Both the position numbers and the translations under genes were made by a program. Below, in pieces: positions 36,473 to 46,535 of a stretch of DNA of 64,000 nucleotides; the stretch's first letter is position 1; every line of letters starts with the position of its first letter. This DNA is from Mesorhizobium plurifarium (GTDB lineage Bacteria; Pseudomonadota; Alphaproteobacteria; Rhizobiales; Rhizobiaceae). Location: contig CCNB01000006.1 in NCBI GenBank assembly GCA_000824785.1, positions 124,001 through 188,000 of the forward strand, written 5' to 3'. Below the pieces are notes generated by a model that saw only the letters and a program-made list of their open reading frames with translations, was not told the DNA's origin and searched no databases.

Positions 36473-37639
36473 ATGGACCAACGACTAGCCCCGACCACCA
36501 CGCCGGCCGGCAAGACACGCGCCCGCGGCCTTGGCATCCCCCTGGCCGGCACGCCAGGCCCGGCAAATGCCATCACCGACGTCGACGGCGTGCTCGTCGG
36601 CTATTCGACGCTCATCAAAGGCGACGGCAGGCTCTCCATGGGCCATGGGCCGGTGCGCACGGGCGTCACCGCGATCCTGCCGCTCGGCCGCGACGGCGTG
36701 GGGATGGCATTGGCTGCCGGCTACCATTCCTTCAACGGCAATGGCGAGATGACCGGCGCCTCTTGGCTGGAGGAAGCCGGCAGCCTCTCGATGCCGATCC
36801 TGATCACCAACACGCACGCGGTCGGCCCCTGCCATCGCGGTGTCATCGATTGGGTGGCGCGCAACAAACCGCAGCTGGCGAGCCAATGGCTGCTGCCGGT
36901 GGTGGCCGAAACCTGGGACGGTTATCTGAACGACATCAACGGCTCGCATATCACTGTCGACCATGCGATCGAGGCGATCGACAACGCTGCCGGCGGCGGC
37001 ATCGAGGAAGGATCGGTCGGCGGCGGCACCGGCATGAACTGCTACGCCTTCAAGGGCGGCTCCGGCAGCGCTTCGCGGATCGTCGACTACGGCCACCGCG
37101 CCTACACGGTCGGCGTCTTCCTGCAGGCCAATTTCGGCTCGCGCCAGGAGATCAGCATCGCCGGCGTGCCGCTCGGGCACGAGCTTGCCGCCGACAATCC
37201 GATGGAGGCGTATTTCAGCGGCGGGCCGACCGGCGCCGGCTCCTGCATCGGCATCGTCGCAACAGACGCGCCGCTGCTGCCCGGACAGTGCAAGGCGCTG
37301 GCCCGCCGCGTGCCGCTCGGGCTGGCGCGCACCGGCACCGCCGGCTCGCATTTCTCCGGCGATATCTTTCTCGCCTTCTCGACAGCCAACCCTGATGCTC
37401 TCAACGGTCGCTTCCCCAAGGGCGCTCCGACAGAGAAGAGCTACAGCCATATGGATTTCATTCCATGGGGCCGCATGGACGATTTTTACACCGCCGTGGT
37501 GCAGGCGACTGAGGAGGCCGTGCTCAACGCTCTGGTCGCCAATAAGGATATGGTCGGCCGCGACGGCAATCGTACCCCCGCCCTACCGCGAGACAAAGTG
37601 GTGGCGGCGCTGAAATCGCGTGGCGTCATCGCCGACTGA
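36473..37639 (+). CDS. P1-family peptidase (DmpA/BapA-like aminopeptidase)
   Basis: Members are N-terminal-nucleophile peptidases that cleave themselves to make an active serine. In this 388-residue protein the expected site is Gly256-Ser257 in TGAGSCIGIVATDAPLL, aligning with Gly-Ser250 of DmpA. Other family blocks are ITDVDGVLVGYSTL, GSVGGGTGMNCYAFKGG and HFSGDIFLAFSTAN. No signal peptide. Known relatives remove D-amino acids or beta-amino acids from peptide N termini. It lies behind a TetR gene and near a permease. A terminator follows. Confidence 0.92.
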   Translation: MDQRLAPTTTPAGKTRARGLGIPLAGTPGPANAITDVDGVLVGYSTLIKGDGRLSMGHGPVRTGVTAILPLGRDGVGMALAAGYHSFNGNGEMTGASWLEEAGSLSMPILITNTHAVGPCHRGVIDWVARNKPQLASQWLLPVVAETWDGYLNDINGSHITVDHAIEAIDNAAGGGIEEGSVGGGTGMNCYAFKGGSGSASRIVDYGHRAYTVGVFLQANFGSRQEISIAGVPLGHELAADNPMEAYFSGGPTGAGSCIGIVATDAPLLPGQCKALARRVPLGLARTGTAGSHFSGDIFLAFSTANPDALNGRFPKGAPTEKSYSHMDFIPWGRMDDFYTAVVQATEEAVLNALVANKDMVGRDGNRTPALPRDKVVAALKSRGVIAD

Positions 37640-37673
37640 CTGCAGCGGGCGGAGTTCGCGGGTAGTCGCCATG

Positions 37674-37709
37674 CAAAAAGCCCCGGCGTCGACCCGCCGG
37701 GGCTTTTAA
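37674..37709. terminator. Bidirectional terminator between the P1 peptidase and glnII
   Basis: AAAAGCCCCGGCG and CGCCGGGGCTTTT pair perfectly around TCGACC. A-run and T-run flank it, so it can end both convergent transcripts. Confidence 0.92.
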
Positions 37710-37759
37710 GATCGTTTTCGTCGCGCCACTGACTGGCAAGCCTGTGACGCCGAACAAGA

Positions 37760-38797
37760 TCAGGCGGCGGCCGAAACGGCTGCGGTCGAGACCTGCGAGA
37801 TCGTCTTCAGCACCTGCGAGGCGATCTGGTAGGGGTCACCTTGCGAGTTCGGGCGGCGGTCTTCCAGGTAGCCCTTATAGTCGTTCTTGACGAAGGAGTG
37901 CGGCACGCGGATCGAAGCACCGCGGTCGGCGACGCCGTAGGAGAACTTGTTCCACGGCGCGGTCTCGTGCTTGCCGGTCAGGCGCTTGTCGTTGTCCGGA
38001 CCGTAGACGGCGATGTGATCCATCAGGTTCTTTTCGAACTGCGCCATCAGCGCCTCGAAATAAGCCTTGCCGCCGACTTCGCGCATATATTTGGTCGAGA
38101 AGTTGCAGTGCATGCCCGAACCGTTCCAGTCGGTGTCGCCGAGCGGCTTGCAGTGGAACTCGATGTCGATGCCGTATTTCTCGGTGAGGCGCAGCAGCAG
38201 GTAGCGCGCCATCCACATCTGGTCGGCGGCCTTCCTGGAGCCCTTGCCGAAAATCTGGAATTCCCACTGGCCCTTCGCCACTTCGGCATTGATGCCTTCA
38301 TGGTTGATGCCGGCGGCGAGGCAGAGGTCGAGATGCTCCTCGACGAGCTGGCGCGCGATGTCGCCGACATTCTTGAAGCCGACGCCGGTGTAGTACGGGC
38401 CCTGCGGTGCGGGATAGCCGCTCTCGGGGAAGCCGAGCGGGCGGCCGTCCTTGTAGAAGAAATATTCCTGCTCGAAGCCGAACCAGGCGTCCTCATCGTC
38501 GAGAATGGTCGCGCGGCTGTTCGATGCATGCGGGGTGACGCCATCGGGCATCATGACTTCGCACATCACGAGAACACCATTGGTGCGGGCCGGATCCGGG
38601 TAAACCGCCACGGGCTTCAGCACGCAGTCAGAGCTGCGGCCCTCGGCCTGGTTGGTGGAGGAACCATCGAAGCCCCACAGCGGCAGCTGCTCGAGCGTCG
38701 GGAACTCGGCAAACTCCTTGATCTGGGTCTTGCCGCGCAGATTGGGGGTCGGGGTGTAGCCGTCGAGCCAGATATACTCGAGCTTGTATTTGGTCAT
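37760..38797 (-). CDS. glnII: Glutamine synthetase type II (eukaryotic type)
   Basis: GSII is an octameric, heat-labile glutamine synthetase found in rhizobia and a few other bacteria and close to plant enzymes. The 345-residue protein starts MTKYKLEYIWLDGYTPTPNL and has WGFDGSSTNQAEG, the EQEYFF active-site Glu region, GINHEGINAEV, and the ATP site NGSGMHCNFST. There is no adenylylation Tyr region, so control is by transcription and translation. A sigma-54 promoter precedes it, and the gstI-like gene diverges from it. Confidence 0.98.
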   Translation of the reverse strand: MTKYKLEYIWLDGYTPTPNLRGKTQIKEFAEFPTLEQLPLWGFDGSSTNQAEGRSSDCVLKPVAVYPDPARTNGVLVMCEVMMPDGVTPHASNSRATILDDEDAWFGFEQEYFFYKDGRPLGFPESGYPAPQGPYYTGVGFKNVGDIARQLVEEHLDLCLAAGINHEGINAEVAKGQWEFQIFGKGSRKAADQMWMARYLLLRLTEKYGIDIEFHCKPLGDTDWNGSGMHCNFSTKYMREVGGKAYFEALMAQFEKNLMDHIAVYGPDNDKRLTGKHETAPWNKFSYGVADRGASIRVPHSFVKNDYKGYLEDRRPNSQGDPYQIASQVLKTISQVSTAAVSAAA

Positions 38798-38878
38798 TCC
38801 AGTGCCTCTCGTTGCTTGGACGCCGCCATGGCGGCATCGATGCATGGCCGGATCGGGCCGGCCTGCCGATGGTTAAAA

Positions 38879-38894
38879 TGCAAGTCGTATGCCA
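38879..38894 (-). promoter_or_regulatory. Sigma-54 promoter of glnII
   Basis: On the minus strand TGGCATACGACTTGCA matches TGGCACG-N4-TTGCA with the -12 element intact and the GG-N10-GC spacing correct. Transcription would start near 38867, leaving a leader of about 70 bases before glnII. Known rhizobial glnII genes are activated by NtrC and RpoN. The rest of the 311-base gap is AT-rich and should hold the NtrC sites and the gstI promoter. Confidence 0.82.
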
Positions 38895-39108
38895 CTTCGA
38901 TATCGCGGGGTGCGGCAAAATGGTCATGGCAAAGCGTTGATTTTATTGAGCCGCCTTAGCAATGCGTTCGGATCGTTCAGGTGCTGATATTGATTAAATG
39001 ATGTGCACAAGATGATCTTTTAATGGGCATATTGCCTAAAGGAGTCGCAGAACCTATTTTGATGAAAAGGTGAATCGACATGCTCCTGGAAAGACAAGGA
39101 GATCGGCA

Positions 39109-39303
39109 ATGCAAGTTACGCCATCGCGTCCATCGGCAAAAATTCTGATGTTCCCGCTTGCAGCAGGCAAGTCTGCCTCAAATTTAGGCGCAAAGGCCAA
39201 ATTCGCAGCAGAGCTTGCAGCGCTCCGCGGCGAGCACGCCGACTTCGACGGCTGGTACCACGAGGCGGCGGTCAAGGAAGAAAACCAGCTGCGCAAGAGC
39301 TGA
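39109..39303 (+). CDS. gstI: GstI-like small protein (DUF2735), glnII translation inhibitor
   Basis: A 64-residue protein with the DUF2735 layout: an N-terminal SAKILMFPL motif and a C-terminal DGWYHEAAVKEE. In Rhizobium leguminosarum the gene gstI, also about 63 codons and divergent from glnII, encodes an inhibitor of glnII translation made under nitrogen excess. Position, size and orientation agree here. An AAGGAG ribosome-binding site lies 10 bases before the ATG. That this protein blocks GSII synthesis is inferred from that relative. Confidence 0.8.
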   Translation: MQVTPSRPSAKILMFPLAAGKSASNLGAKAKFAAELAALRGEHADFDGWYHEAAVKEENQLRKS

Positions 39304-39326
39304 TCGCCTCTTTGAATTCAGGAACG

Positions 39327-39369
39327 GAAAAGCCCGGCGCGATCGCTCGCGCCGGGCTTTCTGTTTTGA
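39327..39369 (+). terminator. Rho-independent terminator of gstI
   Basis: AAAGCCCGGCGCGA and TCGCGCCGGGCTTT pair around TCGC, followed by CTGTTTTG. Confidence 0.88.
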
Positions 39370-39433
39370 GCGGATGACCAGAGCAGTTCAGCGTTTGACA
39401 GGTTAGCCGACCTGCTCTGACTCAGCGTTTTAT

Positions 39434-39480
39434 GCAATTCCGGACGGAAATCGCTGCGCACTTTCCTGGAATCGCTCTGG
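39434..39480. repeat. Short intergenic mosaic element, class B (reverse orientation)
   Basis: GCAATTCCGGACGGAAATCG, then GCGCACTTTCCTGGAATCGC, is the reverse complement of the element at 42373, with inverted GCAATTCC-like ends. It lies just past the MFS transporter stop codon. Confidence 0.7.
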
Positions 39481-39481
39481 G

Positions 39482-41371
39482 TTACTCCTTGGCGTGCAGG
39501 TCCGTGCCGAGCGTATCCCTGACGAAGATCATGCCGATGATGAGCGACATCGCCGCGATGATCACCGGGTACCAGAGACCGTAGTAGATATCGCCCTTGT
39601 AGGCGCTGAGCGCGAACACCGTTGCCGGCAGCAGACCGCCGAACCAGCCATTGCCGATGTGGTAAGGCAGCGACATCCCGGTGTAGCGGATGCGGGTGGG
39701 GAACATCTCGACAAGGATAGCGGCGATCGGCCCATAGACCATGGTCACGAACAGCACCAGGATGAACAGAATGCCGATCGTAAGCGGCCAGTTGATGGCC
39801 GCCGGGTCGGCAGTCATGGCGAAGGCGCCGCCGCCCGGGATGGTGTAGACGGTGACTTCCGGCGCGCCGGCTGCCTCGTCCTTGGTCAGGATCTTGTCGG
39901 CGATCGCCTGATCGGTCTTCACCGTCGCCTTCTCGCCGCCGCGAATGGCCGTGGCATCGAGCTTCAGTTCCGGGTTGGCGGCGATAAAGGCGTCGAGCTT
40001 CTGGTCCGCCACCTTAGCCGCGGCGCGCTTCAGCGGGTAGCCGCCGTCCTGCAGCGACATGTTCACCGCCTTCTGGAAGGCCGCCTCCTTGGCCTTGGCC
40101 TGATCGCCGGCGGCAACGGCGTCATAAGATTCCACCGTCTCGTTGCCGATCTTGACCGTGGCAGCCGTGCCGGGGGCCGCGGTGGTCACCACGTCATAGG
40201 GCACCGAGTTCTTCGTGAGGAACGACGTCGCGATATCGCAGGAGGTCGTGAATTTCGCCGTGCCGACCGGGTTGAACTGGAACTTGCAGTCGCCGGGCGC
40301 CGCCGTCACCGTCGCGCGGGTGTTCTGCTGCGCGGTGGCCAGGGCCGGATTGGCGGCCCAGGTGAGCGCCTTGAACAGCGGGAAGGTGCAGACGATGCCC
40401 AAGGCAAGGCCGGCCATGATGATCGGCTTGCGGCCGATCTTATCCGACAGCCAGCCGAACACGACAAAGAAGATCGAGCCGATGGCGAGCGCGATGGCGA
40501 TCATGACATTGACCGACCACGCGTCGACCTTCAGCACGTTCTGCAGGAAGAACAGGGCATAGAACTGGCCATTGTACCAAATCACGGCCTGGCCGGCGGT
40601 GAGGCCGAGCAGCGCCAGCAGCGCGATCTTCGCGTTCTTCCACTGGCCGAAGGCTTCCGAGAGCGGCGCCTTGGAGCCTTTGCCCTCTTCCTTCATGCGC
40701 TGGAAGGTTGGCGACTCCGAGAGCGACAGCCGGATCCAGATCGAGATGGCGAGCAGGAAGAACGAGACGATGAAGGGAATGCGCCAACCCCAGTTGGCGT
40801 AGGTTTCCTTGCTGAGCGAACCCTGCACGATCAAGATGACGATCAGCGACAGGAACAGGCCGAGCGTCGCCGTGGTCTGGATCCAAGACGTGTAGTAGCC
40901 GCGGCGGTCGTCCGGCGCGTGTTCGGCGACATAGGTCGCGGCGCCGCCATATTCGCCGCCGAGCGCCAGCCCCTGCAGCATGCGCAGCCCGATCAGGATC
41001 ACCGGCGCCGCAATGCCCCAACTGGCGTAGCCGGGCAGCAGGCCGACCAGGAAGGTGGACAGGCCCATGATCGTCATGGTGACGAGGAAGGTGTATTTGC
41101 GGCCGACGAGATCGCCGATGCGGCCGAACACCAGCGCGCCGAACGGACGCACGAGGAAGCCGGCGGCAAAAGCCAGCAGTGCGAAGATGTTGCGCGTCGC
41201 CTCCGGGATCGCCGGACTGAAGAAGGTCGAGCCGATGAAGGCGGCCAACGAGCCGTAGAGGTAGAAATCGTACCATTCGAAAACGGTGCCGAGCGATGAG
41301 GCGAAGATGACCTTCTTCTCCTCCCGCGTCATGCCGCGGCTGGTTCTGCCGGCGGTCGATGCCATTGCCAT
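39482..41371 (-). CDS. MHS-type MFS transporter with a large periplasmic insertion
   Basis: A 629-residue member of the metabolite:H+ symporter group (ShiA/ProP-like). The N-terminal TVFEWYDFYLYG, the loop GRIGDLVGRKYTF and the second-half loop GWLSDKIGRKPI are diagnostic. Normal members are about 430-450 residues. The extra length is a soluble segment of about 185 residues (about 340-525) between late helices, with Cys362 and Cys378 and repeated Ala/Thr/Lys stretches, probably periplasmic. The ATG with GGGAGGA 8 bases upstream was chosen over an earlier in-frame start. Substrate unknown, probably an organic acid or similar. Confidence 0.9.
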   Translation of the reverse strand: MAMASTAGRTSRGMTREEKKVIFASSLGTVFEWYDFYLYGSLAAFIGSTFFSPAIPEATRNIFALLAFAAGFLVRPFGALVFGRIGDLVGRKYTFLVTMTIMGLSTFLVGLLPGYASWGIAAPVILIGLRMLQGLALGGEYGGAATYVAEHAPDDRRGYYTSWIQTTATLGLFLSLIVILIVQGSLSKETYANWGWRIPFIVSFFLLAISIWIRLSLSESPTFQRMKEEGKGSKAPLSEAFGQWKNAKIALLALLGLTAGQAVIWYNGQFYALFFLQNVLKVDAWSVNVMIAIALAIGSIFFVVFGWLSDKIGRKPIIMAGLALGIVCTFPLFKALTWAANPALATAQQNTRATVTAAPGDCKFQFNPVGTAKFTTSCDIATSFLTKNSVPYDVVTTAAPGTAATVKIGNETVESYDAVAAGDQAKAKEAAFQKAVNMSLQDGGYPLKRAAAKVADQKLDAFIAANPELKLDATAIRGGEKATVKTDQAIADKILTKDEAAGAPEVTVYTIPGGGAFAMTADPAAINWPLTIGILFILVLFVTMVYGPIAAILVEMFPTRIRYTGMSLPYHIGNGWFGGLLPATVFALSAYKGDIYYGLWYPVIIAAMSLIIGMIFVRDTLGTDLHAKE

Positions 41372-41567
41372 TGATAAATCCTCCCGTGAGATCCCGTCTG
41401 TCCTCCGCGGCTGCGCGCCACCATCCGCGCATCTGCGATGCGCGGACTCGAAAAACGCAGCCAACGAAGGAAAAATGACAGAAAGGGCGCTCGAAAGGCA
41501 CCGCGACGATGGGATTATGACTTTGGTATTAGGTGCGCTGCGAAAGCGGAGCAGTGCTTGAAATGCT

Positions 41568-42359
41568 TTAGCCCTGCAGCGCCTCGAGCAGGCTGACCGC
41601 CGCGATCAAGTCGCGCTTGCGGGCCGAACGGCGCGCCATCGCCTCGGCATCCTGGCCCCAATGCTCGATCTGCCAATCCTCGTCGACATGGGCCGCAGCC
41701 CAAGCTTCCTCGGCGTCGATCTCGCCGAAATCGACGGCCAAGGCCAGCAGCGCCGATCCGGTCAGCGACGTCATGACGTGGATGGCGGCCAGCCGCATCG
41801 GCTCGGCGCGTTGGCCAAGATGCACGCCAAGAATGGCGATCGCTTCGCGCGGCTGCTCGACATGGATGACGCCTTCGGCAAGGTTGAAGCGCGCGCCGAG
41901 GCTGCCGCGCGCCCAGTCCAGTACCGGATCCCAGAGTTTGTTCTGGCGGTCGACCAGTCCCCGCGGGCCGTCGGCGCGATAGCAAAGAAGATCGGACGAG
42001 GCGAAGCGCAGCACGTCTTCCAGCACCGCCTGCGGGTCGGAGGCGACGCCGTCGATGGCGGTGTTGACGAGCCGCATGACGGGCATCGTCACGGGATCTA
42101 TGACCTCGCTCTGCGCGCTGAATTCATCGGCCACAAGTGACGCAGCCTTTTCAGTCGGCAGCACCATCACGGCCTTGCCCGGCGTGCGCACCGGCCGGCC
42201 GTCGAGATGGATGCCAAAACCGTTCTCGACGGGAGCCACCGAAACAGCCTTGTAGAAACGCTTAGGCAGCGGCGTCTTCATCTGGATCTGAGCGCGCCGC
42301 ACCGGGTCGGGATCGGAGAGCAGTTTTCCGGCTTCGAGGTCTTCGAGGATATCGCGCAT
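41568..42359 (-). CDS. ATP12-family F1-ATPase assembly chaperone
   Basis: A 263-residue protein of the ATP12 family, which in mitochondria binds the F1 alpha subunit during ATP synthase assembly. Characteristic pieces are RFYKAVSVAPVENGFGIHLDGRPV, ADEFSAQSEVIDP, the central LLCYRADGP and VDFGEIDAEEAW. The family is confined to mitochondria and alphaproteobacteria. It starts just upstream of a class B repeat and a DMT-type gene lies further upstream. Function is by homology. Confidence 0.93.
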   Translation of the reverse strand: MRDILEDLEAGKLLSDPDPVRRAQIQMKTPLPKRFYKAVSVAPVENGFGIHLDGRPVRTPGKAVMVLPTEKAASLVADEFSAQSEVIDPVTMPVMRLVNTAIDGVASDPQAVLEDVLRFASSDLLCYRADGPRGLVDRQNKLWDPVLDWARGSLGARFNLAEGVIHVEQPREAIAILGVHLGQRAEPMRLAAIHVMTSLTGSALLALAVDFGEIDAEEAWAAAHVDEDWQIEHWGQDAEAMARRSARKRDLIAAVSLLEALQG

Positions 42360-42372
42360 GCCGAACTCCTTA

Positions 42373-42418
42373 AAGCAATTCCAGGAAAAGTCTGTAGCGG
42401 TTTTCCGTTCGGAATTGC
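42373..42418. repeat. Short intergenic mosaic element, class B
   Basis: AGCAATTCCAGGAAAAGTCT, then GTAGCGGTTTTCCGTTCGGA and ATTGC, form an element with inverted ends GCAATTCC and GGAATTGC. It fills the gap between the ATP12 and DMT-transporter genes. Confidence 0.75.
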
Positions 42419-42420
42419 GG

Positions 42421-43338
42421 CTATGGTGCTGGCTGCCTGCGCGCCGGCCGGTTGACGATGATCAGTCCAGCGGCGATCAGGCCGAGCGCCAGGATTATCC
42501 TGACCGTCGGCGGCTCGCCCAACAACACCGCGCCGCACAGGACGCCGAACACAGGCGACAAGAAGGCGAAACTCGACAGGCTTGCCGCCGGATAGCGCGT
42601 GAGCAGCCAGAACCACAAAACATAGGTGAAGGCGACAATATAGAAAGACTGGAACAGCAGCGCCAGTGTCGGCAATGGGGCAATCGCACGGATCGGCGGG
42701 CCGGCGAAAGGCATCACCAGGGCGCCCACAATAGCGGCGCCGGCCAACTGATAGAGCAGCAGCTTCTCCGCGCGCGTCTCGACCAGCTTCGATCGCTTGA
42801 TGACGATGCTGGTGGCCGCCCAGAGAATGCCCGAGCCAAGACTGAGCAGATCGCCGGTCAGCGTTGCGCCGCCGCCGGCAACGATTCCGTCGGAGAAAAC
42901 CGCCGCCAGGCCGCAAAAGGCGAGAACAAGCCCACCGAGCTTGCGCGCGTTGATGCGCTCGCCAAGCAGAAAATGTCCGCCGATCAGCACCCAGAACGGC
43001 ATGGTGTTGACCAGGAGCGTGTTACGGGCAACGGTGGTGTATTCGAGCCCGATATAGAGGCAGAGGAACTCGACGCCGAAGAGCACGCCGACGACGATGC
43101 CGGCGGTCAGCGTCCCGTCCGCTTCGAAGAGCCTGATGCCGCGCAGCTGGCACCAGGCGAACACGCAGGCTCCCCCGATAAGCGAACGGGCGACCGAGAC
43201 GAACACAGGGTCGTAACCTGCATAAGAGACCTTGGCGGCGACGTAGTTCAGCCCCCAGGAGAAGGTCAGCCCGACCATGATGGCCGCCGCCGCCATATCG
43301 ACCGCGTCGCGGCGATCCAGTACGGGCGCAGCAGTCAA
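42421..43338 (-). CDS. DMT-family transporter (two EamA domains)
   Basis: A 305-residue membrane protein with ten hydrophobic helices in two EamA repeats (about 17-150 and 160-295). The second repeat opens with GDLLSLGSGILWAATSIVIKR, and ASLSSFAFLSPVFGVLCGAVLLGE is the usual last-third signature. Such proteins export amino acids or other metabolites. It starts 3 bases after the stop of the pseudouridine synthase gene upstream, so the two are likely co-transcribed. Substrate unknown. Confidence 0.92.
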   Translation of the reverse strand: MTAAPVLDRRDAVDMAAAAIMVGLTFSWGLNYVAAKVSYAGYDPVFVSVARSLIGGACVFAWCQLRGIRLFEADGTLTAGIVVGVLFGVEFLCLYIGLEYTTVARNTLLVNTMPFWVLIGGHFLLGERINARKLGGLVLAFCGLAAVFSDGIVAGGGATLTGDLLSLGSGILWAATSIVIKRSKLVETRAEKLLLYQLAGAAIVGALVMPFAGPPIRAIAPLPTLALLFQSFYIVAFTYVLWFWLLTRYPAASLSSFAFLSPVFGVLCGAVLLGEPPTVRIILALGLIAAGLIIVNRPARRQPAP

Positions 43339-43341
43339 ATC

Positions 43342-44322
43342 TCAGTCCTCCGCGCTCTGTTCGTCAAAGCCGAGAAGGTTCCAGCTCTGGCGCATATGCG
43401 GCGGCATTGGCGCGGTCACATCGATCACGCCTTGGTCGGGATGCGGTATGACGATCCGGCGGGCATGGAGATGCAGACGGTTCTGGATGCCGCCCGGAAA
43501 TTCCCAGTTGGTGTCAGCCTCGAAATATTTGGGATCGCCGATGATCGGGCAGCCGATATGGGCGGCGTGGACGCGAAGCTGATGGGTGCGGCCCGTGTAA
43601 GGCTCCATCTCCAGCCAGGACAGCGACTGTGCGGCCTGCTCGACCACGCGGTAATAGGAGACGGCGTGATCGGCGCCCTTCTCGCCATGCTTGGCGATGC
43701 GCACGCGGTCGCCGTCCGGCGTCGCCTCCTTGACCAGCCAGGTCGAGATCTTGTCCTCTCGCTTCGCCGGCACGCCCTTGACCAGCGCCCAGTAGGTCTT
43801 CTTGGTTTCGCGCGCCCGGAACGCTTCCGACAGCTTCATCGCGGCGAGACGGGTGCGGGCGACGACCAGCACGCCGGACGTGTCGCGGTCGAGGCGATGG
43901 ACGAGGCGCGGCTTCTCGCCCTTCTGGTTGCGCCAGGCCTCCAGCATGTCGTCGACATTACGAGTGACGCCGGAGCCGCCCTGCACAGCCAGCCCCGCCG
44001 GCTTGTTGAAGACGAAGACTTTCGGGTCCTCATGCAAGAGCATCTTGGCGAGCACGTCGGCATCGCCCTGGTTGCGGATCGAGTGACCAGTGAGCGGAAG
44101 GTCGCCCTTCTTGTCGACGTCGAGCGGCGGGACACGTACGGATTGGCCGGGCTCGACGCGCGTGTCGGCCTTCACGCGGCCGCCGTCGACACGGATTTGG
44201 CCCGAACGCAAGAGCTTTTGCATGTGGCCGAAGCCGAGGCCTGGATAATGGACCTTGAACCAGCGGTCGAGCCTCATGCCCGCCTCGCCGGCCTCAACCG
44301 TGATCTGTTCGACACCTGCCAT
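43342..44322 (-). CDS. RluC/RluD-family 23S rRNA pseudouridine synthase
   Basis: A 326-residue pseudouridine synthase. Residues 10-70 form an S4 RNA-binding domain (GMRLDRWFKVHYPGLGFGHMQ). The catalytic Asp is in RLVHRLDRDTSGVLVVAR, and EPYTGRTHQLRVHAAHIGCPIIGD completes the family signature. The S4 domain points to the RluC/RluD group acting on 23S rRNA. Which uridines it modifies cannot be told from the sequence. Confidence 0.94.
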   Translation of the reverse strand: MAGVEQITVEAGEAGMRLDRWFKVHYPGLGFGHMQKLLRSGQIRVDGGRVKADTRVEPGQSVRVPPLDVDKKGDLPLTGHSIRNQGDADVLAKMLLHEDPKVFVFNKPAGLAVQGGSGVTRNVDDMLEAWRNQKGEKPRLVHRLDRDTSGVLVVARTRLAAMKLSEAFRARETKKTYWALVKGVPAKREDKISTWLVKEATPDGDRVRIAKHGEKGADHAVSYYRVVEQAAQSLSWLEMEPYTGRTHQLRVHAAHIGCPIIGDPKYFEADTNWEFPGGIQNRLHLHARRIVIPHPDQGVIDVTAPMPPHMRQSWNLLGFDEQSAED

Positions 44323-44445
44323 GGATACGCTTTTCCGTTTGAAAGCGGCGCCATAGCACTAAGGCGAGGATGTTGCGAGCCAAAGACCCAACAAAGCCGG
44401 ACGATTACCCCAATCGTCGCGCTGGATGCCGTCCAGCCTGGTCGC

Positions 44446-44811
44446 TCAGTTGCCGGAAGACGGCAGCGATACCACGCAAACCCTCGAGCGCGTCAGGAAT
44501 CGCCTCTCGCGGCCATTGTCGAGCGAGAACATGCCGCCCCTGCCCTTCACCACATCGATGACAAGGTCGGTGTGCTTCCACGCCTCATATTGCAAGGCGC
44601 TGATATAGACTGGCGTGTCGCCGATCTCGCCGAGCTTCACGTCATTGTCGCCGATCATGAACTCGCCGCGCGGATAGCACATCGGCGACGAGCCGTCGCA
44701 GCAGCCGCCGGACTGATGGAACAGAACCGGGCCGTGATCGGCGATGATCTCGGCAAGCAGCGCCTCGGCCTCCGGCGTCGCAGACACTTTGCCCAATGAA
44801 GTGTTGTCCAT
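44446..44811 (-). CDS. DUF779 protein
   Basis: A 121-residue protein of the DUF779 family, with the cysteine motif HQSGGCCDGSSPMCYPRGEF, a GxxPVYIS strand and the C-terminal RGGMFSLDNGRERRFLTRS. DUF779 genes often follow NAD-dependent aldehyde dehydrogenase genes of the ExaC/AldB type, as here. A helper role for that enzyme, perhaps in metal or redox handling through the cysteines, is inference. A GGAG ribosome-binding site lies before the ATG. Confidence 0.88.
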   Translation of the reverse strand: MDNTSLGKVSATPEAEALLAEIIADHGPVLFHQSGGCCDGSSPMCYPRGEFMIGDNDVKLGEIGDTPVYISALQYEAWKHTDLVIDVVKGRGGMFSLDNGRERRFLTRSRVCVVSLPSSGN

Positions 44812-44879
44812 CGAAATCTCCTCCAAATGACAGGAGGAAGGCGCGGGTGAACCGCGCCCCTCCCTTCGCCCTGGGAGGA

Positions 44880-46397
<1,518 letters not shown>

Positions 46398-46503
46398 ATC
46401 TTCCTCCCGTAAAGGCGCGCCGCGGGATGCGGTGCGTTGGCGGAGGATTTTGCGGATGGTTGCCGCCTTGTCAGCCGGGGGCCCGGCGATCGCGGCCGCC
46501 GAG

Positions 46504-46521
46504 TGTCGCAGAACTGCGACA
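46504..46521. promoter_or_regulatory. Palindromic activator site upstream of the aldehyde dehydrogenase gene
   Basis: TGTCGCAGAACTGCGACA has perfect 8-base arms (TGTCGCAG and CTGCGACA) around AA. It lies about 107 bases before the aldehyde dehydrogenase start and 14 bases past the regulator stop codon. This is the place expected for an enhancer-like site of an AcoR-type protein with a Fis helix-turn-helix. No good sigma-54 promoter was found between the site and the gene. Confidence 0.6.
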
Positions 46522-46535
46522 GGTCAGATCAGGAA

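Noticed and set aside
39494..44799. Long plus-strand open frames opposite the MFS, DMT and pseudouridine synthase genes
   Set aside because: Shadows of the minus-strand genes; the products are charged low-complexity sequences with no ribosome-binding site.
46398..46503. Sigma-54 promoter for the aldehyde dehydrogenase gene
   Set aside because: The best candidate, GGCAACCATCCGC, has the GG and GC one base too close, and the neighbouring regulator lacks an AAA+ domain.
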